A stretch of DNA of 54,333 nt from Aeromicrobium sp. GTDB taxonomy: Bacteria > Actinomycetota > Actinomycetes > Propionibacteriales > Nocardioidaceae. Numbering within the stretch: the stretch's first letter is position 1; each line of letters starts with the position of its first letter. Both the position numbers and the translations under genes were made by a program. Below the pieces are notes generated by a model that had not been told where the DNA came from, searched no databases, and was given only the letters and a program-made list of their open reading frames with translations. This document shows, in pieces, positions 26,471-33,932 of the stretch. The stretch lies in NCBI GenBank assembly GCA_025964895.1, contig JAOPXY010000094.1, forward strand, positions 1 through 54,333, in the 5' to 3' direction.

Positions 26471-27718
26471 CTAGTACTTGTTGGCGACAAAGAGCTCTTG
26501 CGCCGGGAACTTGGTGAGGATCTGCGGGCCCCGGGCCGTGACGACGACTTCTTCCTCGATGCGGGCCGCCGAGAATCCGTCGGAGGCGGGGCAGTAGGTC
26601 TCCAGGGCGAACACCATGCCCTCCTTGAGCTCGATCGACTCCGTCATGCTGTTGAGCCGCGAGATGATCGGACGCTCATGGAGGCCGAGGCCGAGGCCGT
26701 GGCCGAACTGCAGGCCGAACGCCGCGAGCTCGTTCTCGAATCCGAACTCCGTCGCCTTGGGCCACACGGCCGCGACCTGGTCGGTGCCGACGCCGGGTCG
26801 GATCATGTTGATCGAGGCGTCCATCCATTCGCGTGCCCGGGTGTACGCGTCGTGTTGTGACTGTGTCGCGCTGCCGACGCTGAACGTCCGGTAGTAGCAC
26901 GTCCGGTAGCCGTTGAAGCTGTGGATGATGTCGAAGAACGCCTGGTCGCCGGGCCGGATGATCCGGTCGGTGAAGTTGTGCGGGTGCGGGTTGCAGCGCT
27001 CACCGGAGATCGCGTTGATCGCCTCGACCTGGTCCGAGCCCATCTCGTACAGGCGCTTGCTGCCCAGGCCGACCATCTCGTTCGCGCGGATCCCGGGCTT
27101 GAGCACCTCGACGATGTCTTGGTAGACGCCGTCGACCATCGCGGCGGCCTGATTTAGTAGCATGATCTCGTCGGAGGACTTGATCTCACGGGCATCCAGC
27201 ATGAGCTGCTGGCAGTCGACGACCTTGAGACCCTGCTTCTGCATCTCGAACAGGAACGGCGGCTCGACGATGTCCATGCCGATCGGGCTGTCGGCGAGGC
27301 CGGCGTCCTCCAGCAGTCCTTTGATCTCGCGGACCGCGGACTCCATGAGTCCCGCGGACGGGGCCACTGCGCCACGCATGCCGAGCATGCCCGGCCGGCA
27401 GTTCTCGTCGGGCAGCCAGTTGGAGTAGAGCTGGTGATGACGGACGGCCGAGCCGAAGTCCCACAACCATGGATCGTCGGCCGTGCGCGTCAGCAGCGCG
27501 TACCGCGTCATCTTGTCGCCGAGGGCGCCGCCGATCCAGGTCTGGGTCGTGTAGCGGATGTTGTAGAAGTCGAACAGCAGGAACGCCCCGCATCCGCTCG
27601 ACTCGAGCGCGGCCTTGGCGCGTCCCAGCCGGTACGACCGCAGGCGGTCGAAGTCGACGCGCTCCTCGTAGTCGACGCCCATGTGACCGGGCGAGGGGAG
27701 CGGGCGGACGTCAGCCAT
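26471..27718 (-). CDS. Creatinase-like M24 family protein with altered metal site
   Basis: A 415-residue pita-bread-fold protein with an N-terminal creatinase domain (about 25-165) and a C-terminal M24 domain. Where M24 peptidases have five ligands (Asp, Asp, His, Glu, Glu; PepP Asp260 and Asp271 are 11 apart), this protein has Asp263 but Cys274 (GYRTCYYRTF) at the second Asp position; the His (FGHGLGLGLH) and both Glu (ALETYCP, ARIEEEVVV) remain. Loss of one ligand argues against ordinary Xaa-Pro peptidase activity and for a C-N or other hydrolase or lyase of a small molecule, as with creatinase, ectoine hydrolase or DddP. ATG 27718 overlaps the upstream dehydrogenase stop by eight bases. 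Member of the LacI-controlled operon. Confidence 0.85.
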   Translation of the reverse strand: MADVRPLPSPGHMGVDYEERVDFDRLRSYRLGRAKAALESSGCGAFLLFDFYNIRYTTQTWIGGALGDKMTRYALLTRTADDPWLWDFGSAVRHHQLYSNWLPDENCRPGMLGMRGAVAPSAGLMESAVREIKGLLEDAGLADSPIGMDIVEPPFLFEMQKQGLKVVDCQQLMLDAREIKSSDEIMLLNQAAAMVDGVYQDIVEVLKPGIRANEMVGLGSKRLYEMGSDQVEAINAISGERCNPHPHNFTDRIIRPGDQAFFDIIHSFNGYRTCYYRTFSVGSATQSQHDAYTRAREWMDASINMIRPGVGTDQVAAVWPKATEFGFENELAAFGLQFGHGLGLGLHERPIISRLNSMTESIELKEGMVFALETYCPASDGFSAARIEEEVVVTARGPQILTKFPAQELFVANKY

Positions 27719-28658
27719 GCGCCTTGGTCCCCAGCCCGTCGTCGACGAATGAGTCATCGGCCGCGAGCTCCGCACCCGAACGGCGCGCCTGCTCCAGGAG
27801 CAGCGTCGAGAAGTCCTCGGTCGTGTAGCCCGCGCCGATCGCCGCCGTCACGAGCTCGGCGGCGAGGGCCGCGACCGGCATGGGCACGCCGTGCTCGCGG
27901 GCCGCCTCCAGGCCGAGGTCGAAGTCCTTGCGCAGCAGCACGTTCGTGAACGTCGTGGTGAAGTCGAGGTTGACGAACGCCGGCGACTTGTAGCGGGTGA
28001 AGACCGACCCCATGACGGAGTCGTTGATGAAGCTCAAGAAGGCCTCCCGCTCGACGCCGCCCTGCTCGGCCAGGACGGTGATCTCGGCGAGCGACTGGGT
28101 GACGACACCGAGGAAGACGTTGTGGCAGATCTTGACGAGACGGGCGACTTCGTCCTCGCCGACGTACGTGACACCTTTGCCGAGCACGTTCAGCAAGGGG
28201 ACCGAGCGGTCGAACGTCTCGCGCGGTCCAGAGACCGCCAGCGTCAGCATGCCGGCCTTGACGACCTTGGGGCTGCCGCTCACCGGGGCCGCGAGGAATG
28301 CCGTCCCCTTGTCGGCCGCAATGGTGCGGATCTTGGTCGAGACAGCGGTCGAGACCGTCGACGAATCGATGATGATCTGTGGGCTCACGGTCGCGGTCAG
28401 CAGTCCGCCCTCGCCGATCGTGACGGTCTCGAGGTCCTGGGACGCGGACACCATGATGAACACGACGTCACGGTCGGCGAGCTCAGCCGGGCTGTCGACG
28501 AGCTTGGCGCCCTGGGCGGCCAGTGGCTCGGCCTTCGAGCGAGTGCGGTTGTAGACCGCCACGTCGTGGCCGGCATCCAGCAGGCGCTGGATGAGGGCGA
28601 ATCCCATCCGACCGGCGCCGATCCATCCGACGCTCATCGACTTCTCGTTCTCTGCCAT
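27711..28658 (-). CDS. 3-hydroxyisobutyrate/2-hydroxy-3-oxopropionate-type dehydrogenase
   Basis: A 315-residue beta-hydroxyacid dehydrogenase. The N-terminal NAD(P) fold opens GWIGAGRMGFALIQRLLDAG; the substrate-binding motif is PVSGSPKVVKAGMLTLAVSG and the catalytic lysine is in LVKICHNVFLG. The family oxidises 3-hydroxy acids to semialdehydes or reduces them. First gene of the operon ending with the aldehyde dehydrogenase, which could oxidise the semialdehyde it produces. ATG 28658 has a GGAGAG site seven bases upstream, and the LacI-type operator at 28684 overlaps the transcription start. Confidence 0.92.
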   Translation of the reverse strand: MAENEKSMSVGWIGAGRMGFALIQRLLDAGHDVAVYNRTRSKAEPLAAQGAKLVDSPAELADRDVVFIMVSASQDLETVTIGEGGLLTATVSPQIIIDSSTVSTAVSTKIRTIAADKGTAFLAAPVSGSPKVVKAGMLTLAVSGPRETFDRSVPLLNVLGKGVTYVGEDEVARLVKICHNVFLGVVTQSLAEITVLAEQGGVEREAFLSFINDSVMGSVFTRYKSPAFVNLDFTTTFTNVLLRKDFDLGLEAAREHGVPMPVAALAAELVTAAIGAGYTTEDFSTLLLEQARRSGAELAADDSFVDDGLGTKAHG

Positions 28659-28683
28659 TCCAACTCTCCACAACTCGAGGGAC

Positions 28684-28697
28684 TGCAATCGGTTGCA
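28684..28697. promoter_or_regulatory. LacI-type operator, site 2
   Basis: TGCAATCGGTTGCA, identical to site 1. It begins one base downstream of the -10 box (28703-28698) of the hydroxyacid dehydrogenase operon and so covers the transcription start. Confidence 0.82.
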
Positions 28698-28726
28698 AGC
28701 CTGCACCCAGTTCTACCACAAGTCAA
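28698..28726 (-). promoter_or_regulatory. Promoter of the dehydrogenase-M24-aldehyde dehydrogenase operon
   Basis: Minus-strand -35 TTGACT (28726-28721) and -10 CAGGCT (28703-28698) with a 17-base spacer, directly followed by operator site 2. Confidence 0.55.
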
Positions 28727-28763
28727 TGCGGGAGGGGCGGGGAGAGAGTGAAGTGCCTCCGAT

Positions 28764-28777
28764 GGCAACCGATTGCC
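28764..28777. promoter_or_regulatory. LacI-type operator, site 3 (auxiliary)
   Basis: GGCAACCGATTGCC matches the invariant core GCAANCGNTTG with changed outer bases. It is 80 bases (centre to centre) upstream of site 2, between that promoter and the end of the lacI gene, so it could act as an auxiliary site for looping. Confidence 0.6.
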
Positions 28778-28811
28778 GTTGTCCGTTCGGCGCGCCGCAC
28801 GCCGGGAGGGC

Positions 28812-29831
28812 CTACGCGGCGGCTGGGCCGGTCGAGCCGCGAACCACGAGCGTCAGTGGCAGGAGCAGCGACCGGGGATGCCGTTCAGGACCGTCCAGCA
28901 CCTCGAGCAGCAGCCGGGCGGCCTCCGCGCCGAGCTCGTAGTGAGGGATCCGCACCGTCGTCATGGGCGGGTACACCTTGTCCATGTAGGGCATGTCGTT
29001 GAAGCCGATAACGCTGATCTCGCCCGGGCACGAGATGCCCCGCGCGGCGAGGGTGTCGTAGGCGCCGAGCGCCAGCAGGTCGTTGCCGGCCAGGACGGCC
29101 GTGAAGGGCACGCCGGAGTCGAGCAGCTGCAGCATGCCGCGGGCGCCGGCCTCCTCCGACCAGGCGTCGCAGACGACGATGCGCCCGGCCTCATCGGGAA
29201 GTCCCCGTTCTTCGAGGTTCTCACGGAACGCACGCCGGCGGGTCACGCCCGTCGACAGGTCCTGCGGGCCGGCGAGGTGAGCGATGTTGCGATGGCCGAG
29301 CTCGACCAGGTGCTGTATCGCGAGGGTGACGCCGGTCGAGTCGTCGGACGTCACGGAGGGGATGTCGGCGCTCGCGAGCCTGCGGTTGATCAGCACCATC
29401 GGTGTCGAGGCGGCTGCCATCTCCTCCAGGAGCGCATGGTGCAAGTGGGCCGTGGCGAAGACGAAGCCCTCGACGTTCCGCTGTCGGAACGACTCCACGG
29501 CGGAGGCCTCGACGTCCTGCTGGTTGTCGGTGTTGACGATCCACGCGTTGTAGCCCACCGGCCGCAGGACGTCTTCGATGCCTCGCACGATCGGGGGGAA
29601 CAGCGGGTTGGTGAGGTCGGGGATGATCAGCCCGATGCTGGAGGACCGCGAGGTCTTGAGGCTGCGAGCGATCGGATTGGGTGTGTAGCCCATCTCCTTG
29701 GCGACCTTCTGGATGCGGGCCGCGGTCGTCGCGTTGACCATGCCCTCGGTCGCGCTGTTGAGGGCACGCGACGCCGTGGCGGGATGGACCCCCGCCTTGT
29801 CGGCGACCTCTCTCAGCGTTGCCCTGTGCAC
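28812..29831 (-). CDS. LacI-family transcriptional regulator of the catabolic island
   Basis: A 339-residue regulator with the LacI helix-turn-helix at the N-terminus (ATLREVADKAGVHPATASRA), hinge (KTSRSSSIGLIIPDLTNPLF) and a periplasmic-binding-type effector domain with FPPIVRGIED, AVLAGNDLLALGAY and ISVIGFNDMP. GTG 29831 gives normal family length; an ATG at 29918 would run back into the preceding MFS gene. It follows the MFS gene by 46 bases in a three-gene operon headed by a binding-protein-like gene. Nine palindromes of LacI type within 22 kb, including one before its own operon (31981), strongly suggest it is the local repressor. Effector unknown; presumably the island's substrate or an intermediate. 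Confidence 0.92.
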   Translation of the reverse strand: MHRATLREVADKAGVHPATASRALNSATEGMVNATTAARIQKVAKEMGYTPNPIARSLKTSRSSSIGLIIPDLTNPLFPPIVRGIEDVLRPVGYNAWIVNTDNQQDVEASAVESFRQRNVEGFVFATAHLHHALLEEMAAASTPMVLINRRLASADIPSVTSDDSTGVTLAIQHLVELGHRNIAHLAGPQDLSTGVTRRRAFRENLEERGLPDEAGRIVVCDAWSEEAGARGMLQLLDSGVPFTAVLAGNDLLALGAYDTLAARGISCPGEISVIGFNDMPYMDKVYPPMTTVRIPHYELGAEAARLLLEVLDGPERHPRSLLLPLTLVVRGSTGPAAA

Positions 29832-29877
29832 AATCGGGTTTCCCTCCGGGGTGACCGTTCTTTGCCGAGTCCCGTGG

Positions 29878-31035
29878 TCATCGATGTCTTTCCCACCGGG
29901 CACGTGCAATATATCCACTCACGCTGATCGTGACGAGGACCGCCGCCGCGGCGCCGAACACCATGGTGAAGTCGTGCTCCTCGGCGAACGGTCCGCCGAG
30001 CGCCGCGGCGACCGCGCTGCCCGCGAACAGCGATCCGGCGAAGAACGACACCGTGAGTCCCCGTTCGGCCGGCATGACCTCGGTCGCCCACGTCTGCAGG
30101 GATGAGTGCATCGACGCCCACGCGATGCCGAGCAGCACGCAGGCTGTGCCGGCCGCCACCAGACCCACGGACCATGCGAGCAGCCCGCAGCCCGCGGCGC
30201 CGATCAGCGCCCCGACCACGATGAAGCGTGAACCCGGTACCCGTGAGGAGAGCCGTCCGACGGCACGGGCCGCGACGAGGACTGCAACCCCGTAGAGCGC
30301 GGTGATCGCGGCGGCGGTCGCTGTGTTGCGCCCCGTCGACTCCACGGCGGTCGGCAGAAACGTCAGCGCGCCCAGGATCGACATGCCGTCGAGCACGGCC
30401 AGGGCCAGCAGGGCCCAGACCGCGGGCCGGGTGAGGACCCGGCGCAGCGGAGCCAGGAGCGGGTCCCGCCACGGCATGCGCGGCAGCTCGGCGAGCCGCC
30501 ACACGTACACCGCGCTCAAGGTACCGAGGCCCGCGGTCAGCACGAAGACCCATCGCCAGCCGATGGCGTAGGTCACCCCGCCCGCGACGGCTGTCGCCAT
30601 GGCCGTGCCGACCGCGACCCCGGTCATCAGATTCGTGACCTCGCGCTGCCGCCGCTGTGGTGGGACCGTCGCCCCGACGTAGATGAGGGCGGCGGGGAAC
30701 CCCGCACTGAACAGCCCGCCCGCCACGGCGCGCCCGATCGTCAAGGCGGTGACGTCCTGGGCGAAGGTCGTCGCGAGGGTCGCTGTGCTGCCGAGCAGGA
30801 TGCACCAGCGCATCGTGGTGGCAAGGCCGATGCGGGTCGAGACCACACCCCAGATCGGCTGCATGAGTCCGTACGCCAGGAAGTAGGCTCCGGCGGCCCC
30901 CACGATCTGGGTCAGGGGTACCCCCAGATCGTGGGCGATCGCGACAAGCATCGGTGGCATCGCGAACCGGTCGAAGACGCAGATGAAGCTCGCCAGCTGC
31001 AGTCGGCGCGGATCGATCCGTGCCGGGTCATGCAT
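29878..31035 (-). CDS. MFS transporter
   Basis: A 385-residue major-facilitator carrier with about twelve hydrophobic segments. The cytoplasmic loop 2-3 reads GVVSTRIGLATTMRW, a weak version of the family motif. ATG 31035 overlaps the upstream gene by eight bases; ATG 31050 is an alternative start. It lies between the binding-protein-like gene and lacI in one operon behind operator site 4. Being co-transcribed with the repressor, it is probably an importer of the inducing compound or an exporter of a product. Direction and substrate are unknown. Confidence 0.88.
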   Translation of the reverse strand: MHDPARIDPRRLQLASFICVFDRFAMPPMLVAIAHDLGVPLTQIVGAAGAYFLAYGLMQPIWGVVSTRIGLATTMRWCILLGSTATLATTFAQDVTALTIGRAVAGGLFSAGFPAALIYVGATVPPQRRQREVTNLMTGVAVGTAMATAVAGGVTYAIGWRWVFVLTAGLGTLSAVYVWRLAELPRMPWRDPLLAPLRRVLTRPAVWALLALAVLDGMSILGALTFLPTAVESTGRNTATAAAITALYGVAVLVAARAVGRLSSRVPGSRFIVVGALIGAAGCGLLAWSVGLVAAGTACVLLGIAWASMHSSLQTWATEVMPAERGLTVSFFAGSLFAGSAVAAALGGPFAEEHDFTMVFGAAAAVLVTISVSGYIARARWERHR

Positions 31036-31960
31036 GGGAATCGGACACATGCTCCCGGGCGCGCTCGTGGACCATGTCCGGCCATCCCGCGGTCACGGTG
31101 TCGAGCTCGTCTGTCGGTCGGTAGGTCCGCCGGAGGTCGATCAGGGTGCCCAGCGCCGCGGCATCGACGATGCCGTCGGGGATCAGCCCGGTCGCCGGGT
31201 CGAGTAGGCACGCGCGATGCGCCCTCGCCTCCCCTTCGTCGAGATCGAGCAGCCGCATCGCCGATTCGACGACCTGCGACTCCCACCGCCCGGCCAGGAT
31301 GTCGGCCGAGACCCCGAGCAGGACGTCGACGAATCGCAGACGAGTCGCGGTGACGGCCGGGTCGTCGGTCTCGAGGGCCGCGACGACGGTGCCGAGGTAG
31401 GGCCCGAGGTCGGTGACCCCACTGACCAGGTGGCAGCCCCGCCCCTGTGCACGGAGCTCGTTCCCGGCGTTCAGCACCGTGGCCAGGCATTCCTCGGCGA
31501 TCAGCGCGTCCGCGCGCCGGGGCGTGGAGCCGAGCGACTCCAGGACGTAGTCGCCGGGCGCCAGTCCGGCACGCTCGAGCAGGGCGAACGCGACGAAGGC
31601 GAAGCCCGACTGCGGGACGTCGACGCCGACGATCTTGCCGCGTACGGACCCGAGGCTCTCGACGGACGGCGCGACGCAGAGGGAGAGCCCGAGCGCCCGG
31701 TCGATGCCGGCCAGGATCTGCACCGGCAGGTTCTCCCCCAGGGGATTGGCCGACAAGAAGCGGTAGGCGATGACGTTGTCGGGGCTCGTCAGCACGACGT
31801 CGTACTCGCCGTCGGCGAGGGAGCGGAACTGCGCGGGCGACGACACGACCGATGTCTCGGTGACCGCGAGACCGGCCGCGGCGAGCCTTCCGGTGCTCCT
31901 GGCGAGGTCGATCAGGACGGATCGAGTGAAGGTGCCGACGTGGAGGTGAGCTGGCTGCAT
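31028..31960 (-). CDS. Cytoplasmic binding-protein-like protein (NMT1/SsuA-type fold)
   Basis: A 310-residue protein resembling nitrate/sulfonate/thiamine-precursor binding proteins: LADGEYDVVLTSPDNVIAYR, ILAGIDRALGLSLCVAP and GKIVGVDVPQSGFAFVAFAL are typical of the fold. It has no signal peptide or lipobox, beginning MQPAHLHVGTFTRSVL, so it should be cytoplasmic, unlike the lipoprotein encoded at 33933. It might sense or sequester the substrate, or be an enzyme built on this fold. ATG 31960 is preferred; ATG 31978 would extend it by six codons towards operator site 4. It overlaps the MFS gene by eight bases and heads the lacI operon. Confidence 0.75.
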   Translation of the reverse strand: MQPAHLHVGTFTRSVLIDLARSTGRLAAAGLAVTETSVVSSPAQFRSLADGEYDVVLTSPDNVIAYRFLSANPLGENLPVQILAGIDRALGLSLCVAPSVESLGSVRGKIVGVDVPQSGFAFVAFALLERAGLAPGDYVLESLGSTPRRADALIAEECLATVLNAGNELRAQGRGCHLVSGVTDLGPYLGTVVAALETDDPAVTATRLRFVDVLLGVSADILAGRWESQVVESAMRLLDLDEGEARAHRACLLDPATGLIPDGIVDAAALGTLIDLRRTYRPTDELDTVTAGWPDMVHERAREHVSDSHA

Positions 31961-31980
31961 GGCGACATGGTGCCACACGC

Positions 31981-31994
31981 CGCAATCGTTTGTA
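31981..31994. promoter_or_regulatory. LacI-type operator, site 4 (autoregulatory)
   Basis: CGCAATCGTTTGTA keeps the core GCAANCGNTTG with weaker outer bases. It lies 20 bases upstream of the operon that contains lacI itself. Confidence 0.6.
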
Positions 31995-32080
31995 TGTCTC
32001 TGGAGGGCCGATGGGGCCGGGTCCGTCGCCCGCTACAAGCGCACGACAACGATCGTTTCGGAAAGATTGTTCCCGAACCC

Positions 32081-32111
32081 ATTGACATGACTCAGGTCAC
32101 ATCCGCAAGAT
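32081..32111 (+). promoter_or_regulatory. Promoter of the ABC transporter operon
   Basis: Consensus -35 TTGACA (32081-32086) and a weak -10 CAAGAT (32106-32111) at a 19-base spacing, followed two bases later by operator site 5. Confidence 0.45.
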
Positions 32112-32113
32112 GT

Positions 32114-32127
32114 AGCAAACGATTGCA
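32114..32127. promoter_or_regulatory. LacI-type operator, site 5
   Basis: AGCAAACGATTGCA. It lies just downstream of the ABC operon promoter, over the expected transcription start. Its inner 12 bases are identical to those of the intragenic site at 33952. Confidence 0.78.
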
Positions 32128-32179
32128 TGACCCACAATGTGAACCGACCCAAACGGTAGGACGACGTATGAGGAGTCAG

Positions 32180-33052
32180 ATGACTCAGGCAGTTCCTTCG
32201 ATCACCGACCCGGCACTGCTCGGCGACGGTGGCACGCTCACAGGCCGCAAGCCCCTGATCGAGATCCGCAACGTGTCTGCCGGATATGAGAACAAGCGCG
32301 CCAAGACGCGGCTCATCGCCCTGCGCGATGTGACCCTCGAGGTTTACCCCGGGGAGTTCCTGGCGATCGTCGGTCCCTCGGGCTGCGGCAAGACGACCCT
32401 GATCAACATGATCGCCGGTTTCATGAAACCGCTGGAAGGCACCATCACGGTGCGGGGCGAGAAGGTCGACGGGCCCAGCGCGGACCGCGCCATGGTGTTC
32501 CAGGACTATGCCGTACTTCCCTGGCGCACGGTCTACAACAACGTCAAGTTCGCCCTCGAGAATCGTCGCCCGCGTCCCAACAAGGACGAGCTGGCGACCA
32601 GGATCGCCAAGGTGCTCGCCATGGTGGGGCTCTCCGGCTTCGAGCAGTCGTACCCGTACGAGCTCTCCGGCGGCATGCGCCAGCGCGTCGGCATCGCCCG
32701 CGCCCTCGTGTCCGACCCTGAGATCCTGCTGATGGACGAGCCCTTCGGAGCCGTCGACGCGATGACTCGCGAGGCCATGCAGGCCGAGTTCGAGAAGATC
32801 ATCGCCGAGACCGGCCAGACGGTATTCTTCATCACCCACTCGATCGATGAGGCGGTCGCCCTGGCCGACCGCGTCGTCGTCGTGTCGAGCCGGCCGGGTC
32901 ACATCAAGGAGATCGTCGACATCGACCTGCCTCGTTCGCGATTCGCCGAGGGTGTCAAGAGCAATCCGCGCTTCGGCGAGCTGCGCGAGCACATCTGGGG
33001 ACTTCTCCAGGCAGAGGCGCTCGGCGCCAAGATCGGAGGTGCCGGCGTATGA
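32180..33052 (+). CDS. NitT/TauT-type ABC transporter ATPase
   Basis: A 290-residue importer ATPase of the nitrate/taurine/sulfonate class. Walker A GPSGCGKTT begins at residue 65, the Q-loop is VFQDYAVLPWRTV, the signature LSGGMRQRVGIARAL and Walker B LLMDEPFGAVDAMTRE, followed by the switch histidine in FITHSIDEAVAL. An AGGAG site (32171-32175) is four bases before ATG 32180; ATG 32168 is an alternative. It overlaps the permease gene by ATGA and leads a five-gene operon (ATPase, permease, binding protein, two LVIVD proteins) behind operator site 5. Actual cargo unknown. Confidence 0.93.
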   Translation: MTQAVPSITDPALLGDGGTLTGRKPLIEIRNVSAGYENKRAKTRLIALRDVTLEVYPGEFLAIVGPSGCGKTTLINMIAGFMKPLEGTITVRGEKVDGPSADRAMVFQDYAVLPWRTVYNNVKFALENRRPRPNKDELATRIAKVLAMVGLSGFEQSYPYELSGGMRQRVGIARALVSDPEILLMDEPFGAVDAMTREAMQAEFEKIIAETGQTVFFITHSIDEAVALADRVVVVSSRPGHIKEIVDIDLPRSRFAEGVKSNPRFGELREHIWGLLQAEALGAKIGGAGV

Positions 33053-33894
33053 CGACCGTGCAGCCCGCCCCCGCCAAGCCCGACGAGGACGTCTCGAGCA
33101 TCACCGAGGCGATCACCCGGAGCAGGTGGGCGCCGTTTCGCAGCCTCATCATCACGGTCCTGAATCTGACCGTGTTCTTCACGATCTGGCAGCTCATCGC
33201 GCTGGCCGAGGTCATCAACCCGCTGTTCTTCCCCAAGGCGACCGCGATGTTCAGCGCGATCTACACCGGTTTCGCCGATGGCATCATCGGTCCGGAGCTG
33301 TGGCACAGCGTGCAGAACTTCACGATCGGCCTGATCATCGCCTCGGTGATCGGCATCCCGCTCGGCCTGCTGATGGGTGGCGTGCGCATCGTCGACCTCA
33401 TCCTCAGCCCTTATGTCTGGGCGATGGCGGCACTCCCGCGGGTCGCCCTCATCCCGTTGCTGATCCTCATCCTGGGATTCGGCAACTCGATGCAACTGAC
33501 CATCATCGTGCTGTCCGCGGTGTTCCCGATGATGGTGAACTGCATGGAGGGGGTGAAGACCGTCGACCCCTCGCTCATCCGCGCGGGGCGGGTCTTCGGC
33601 GCGAACGGTCCGCAGATGTACTTCAAGGTCATCTTGCCGTTCACGCTTCCCTTCGTGATCTCGGGAATCAATCAGGGCATCGCCCGTGGCCTCGTCGGCA
33701 TGTTGATCGGCGAGCTCCTCGGCGGCGGCGGCGAGGGACTCGGGTTCCTCCTCGATCGTGCGGGCGACCAGTTCGACGCGCCGATGCTCTACGGAACTCT
33801 GCTCATCCTCGCCGTCCTCTCCGTCGGCCTGGTCCAAGGAATGCGATGGGTCGAGCGACGCGCCGCCCCATGGCGAGACCAGTCCCGCGTCTAG
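33049..33894 (+). CDS. NitT/TauT-type ABC transporter permease
   Basis: A 281-residue membrane subunit with about six segments and the ATPase-contact loop AGRVFGANGPQMYFKVILP (EAA motif). It starts at ATG 33049, overlapping the ATPase stop, and is followed after 38 bases by the binding-protein gene. Functions as the homodimeric channel of an importer for a small anionic or aromatic compound, by family. Confidence 0.93.
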   Translation: MTTVQPAPAKPDEDVSSITEAITRSRWAPFRSLIITVLNLTVFFTIWQLIALAEVINPLFFPKATAMFSAIYTGFADGIIGPELWHSVQNFTIGLIIASVIGIPLGLLMGGVRIVDLILSPYVWAMAALPRVALIPLLILILGFGNSMQLTIIVLSAVFPMMVNCMEGVKTVDPSLIRAGRVFGANGPQMYFKVILPFTLPFVISGINQGIARGLVGMLIGELLGGGGEGLGFLLDRAGDQFDAPMLYGTLLILAVLSVGLVQGMRWVERRAAPWRDQSRV

Positions 33895-33932
33895 TTCATC
33901 CCCGAAAGATCACCCCAAGAAGGAGCAAGTCC

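Noticed and set aside
28812-29918. Longer start (ATG 29918) for the LacI gene
   Set aside because: It would add 29 residues without similarity before the helix-turn-helix and overlap the end of the MFS gene; GTG 29831 gives the normal length.
32047-32056. AACGATCGTT palindrome in the ABC operon promoter region considered as a tenth operator
   Set aside because: It lacks the GCAA/TTGC arms that all nine sites share; only the central CGATCG resembles them.
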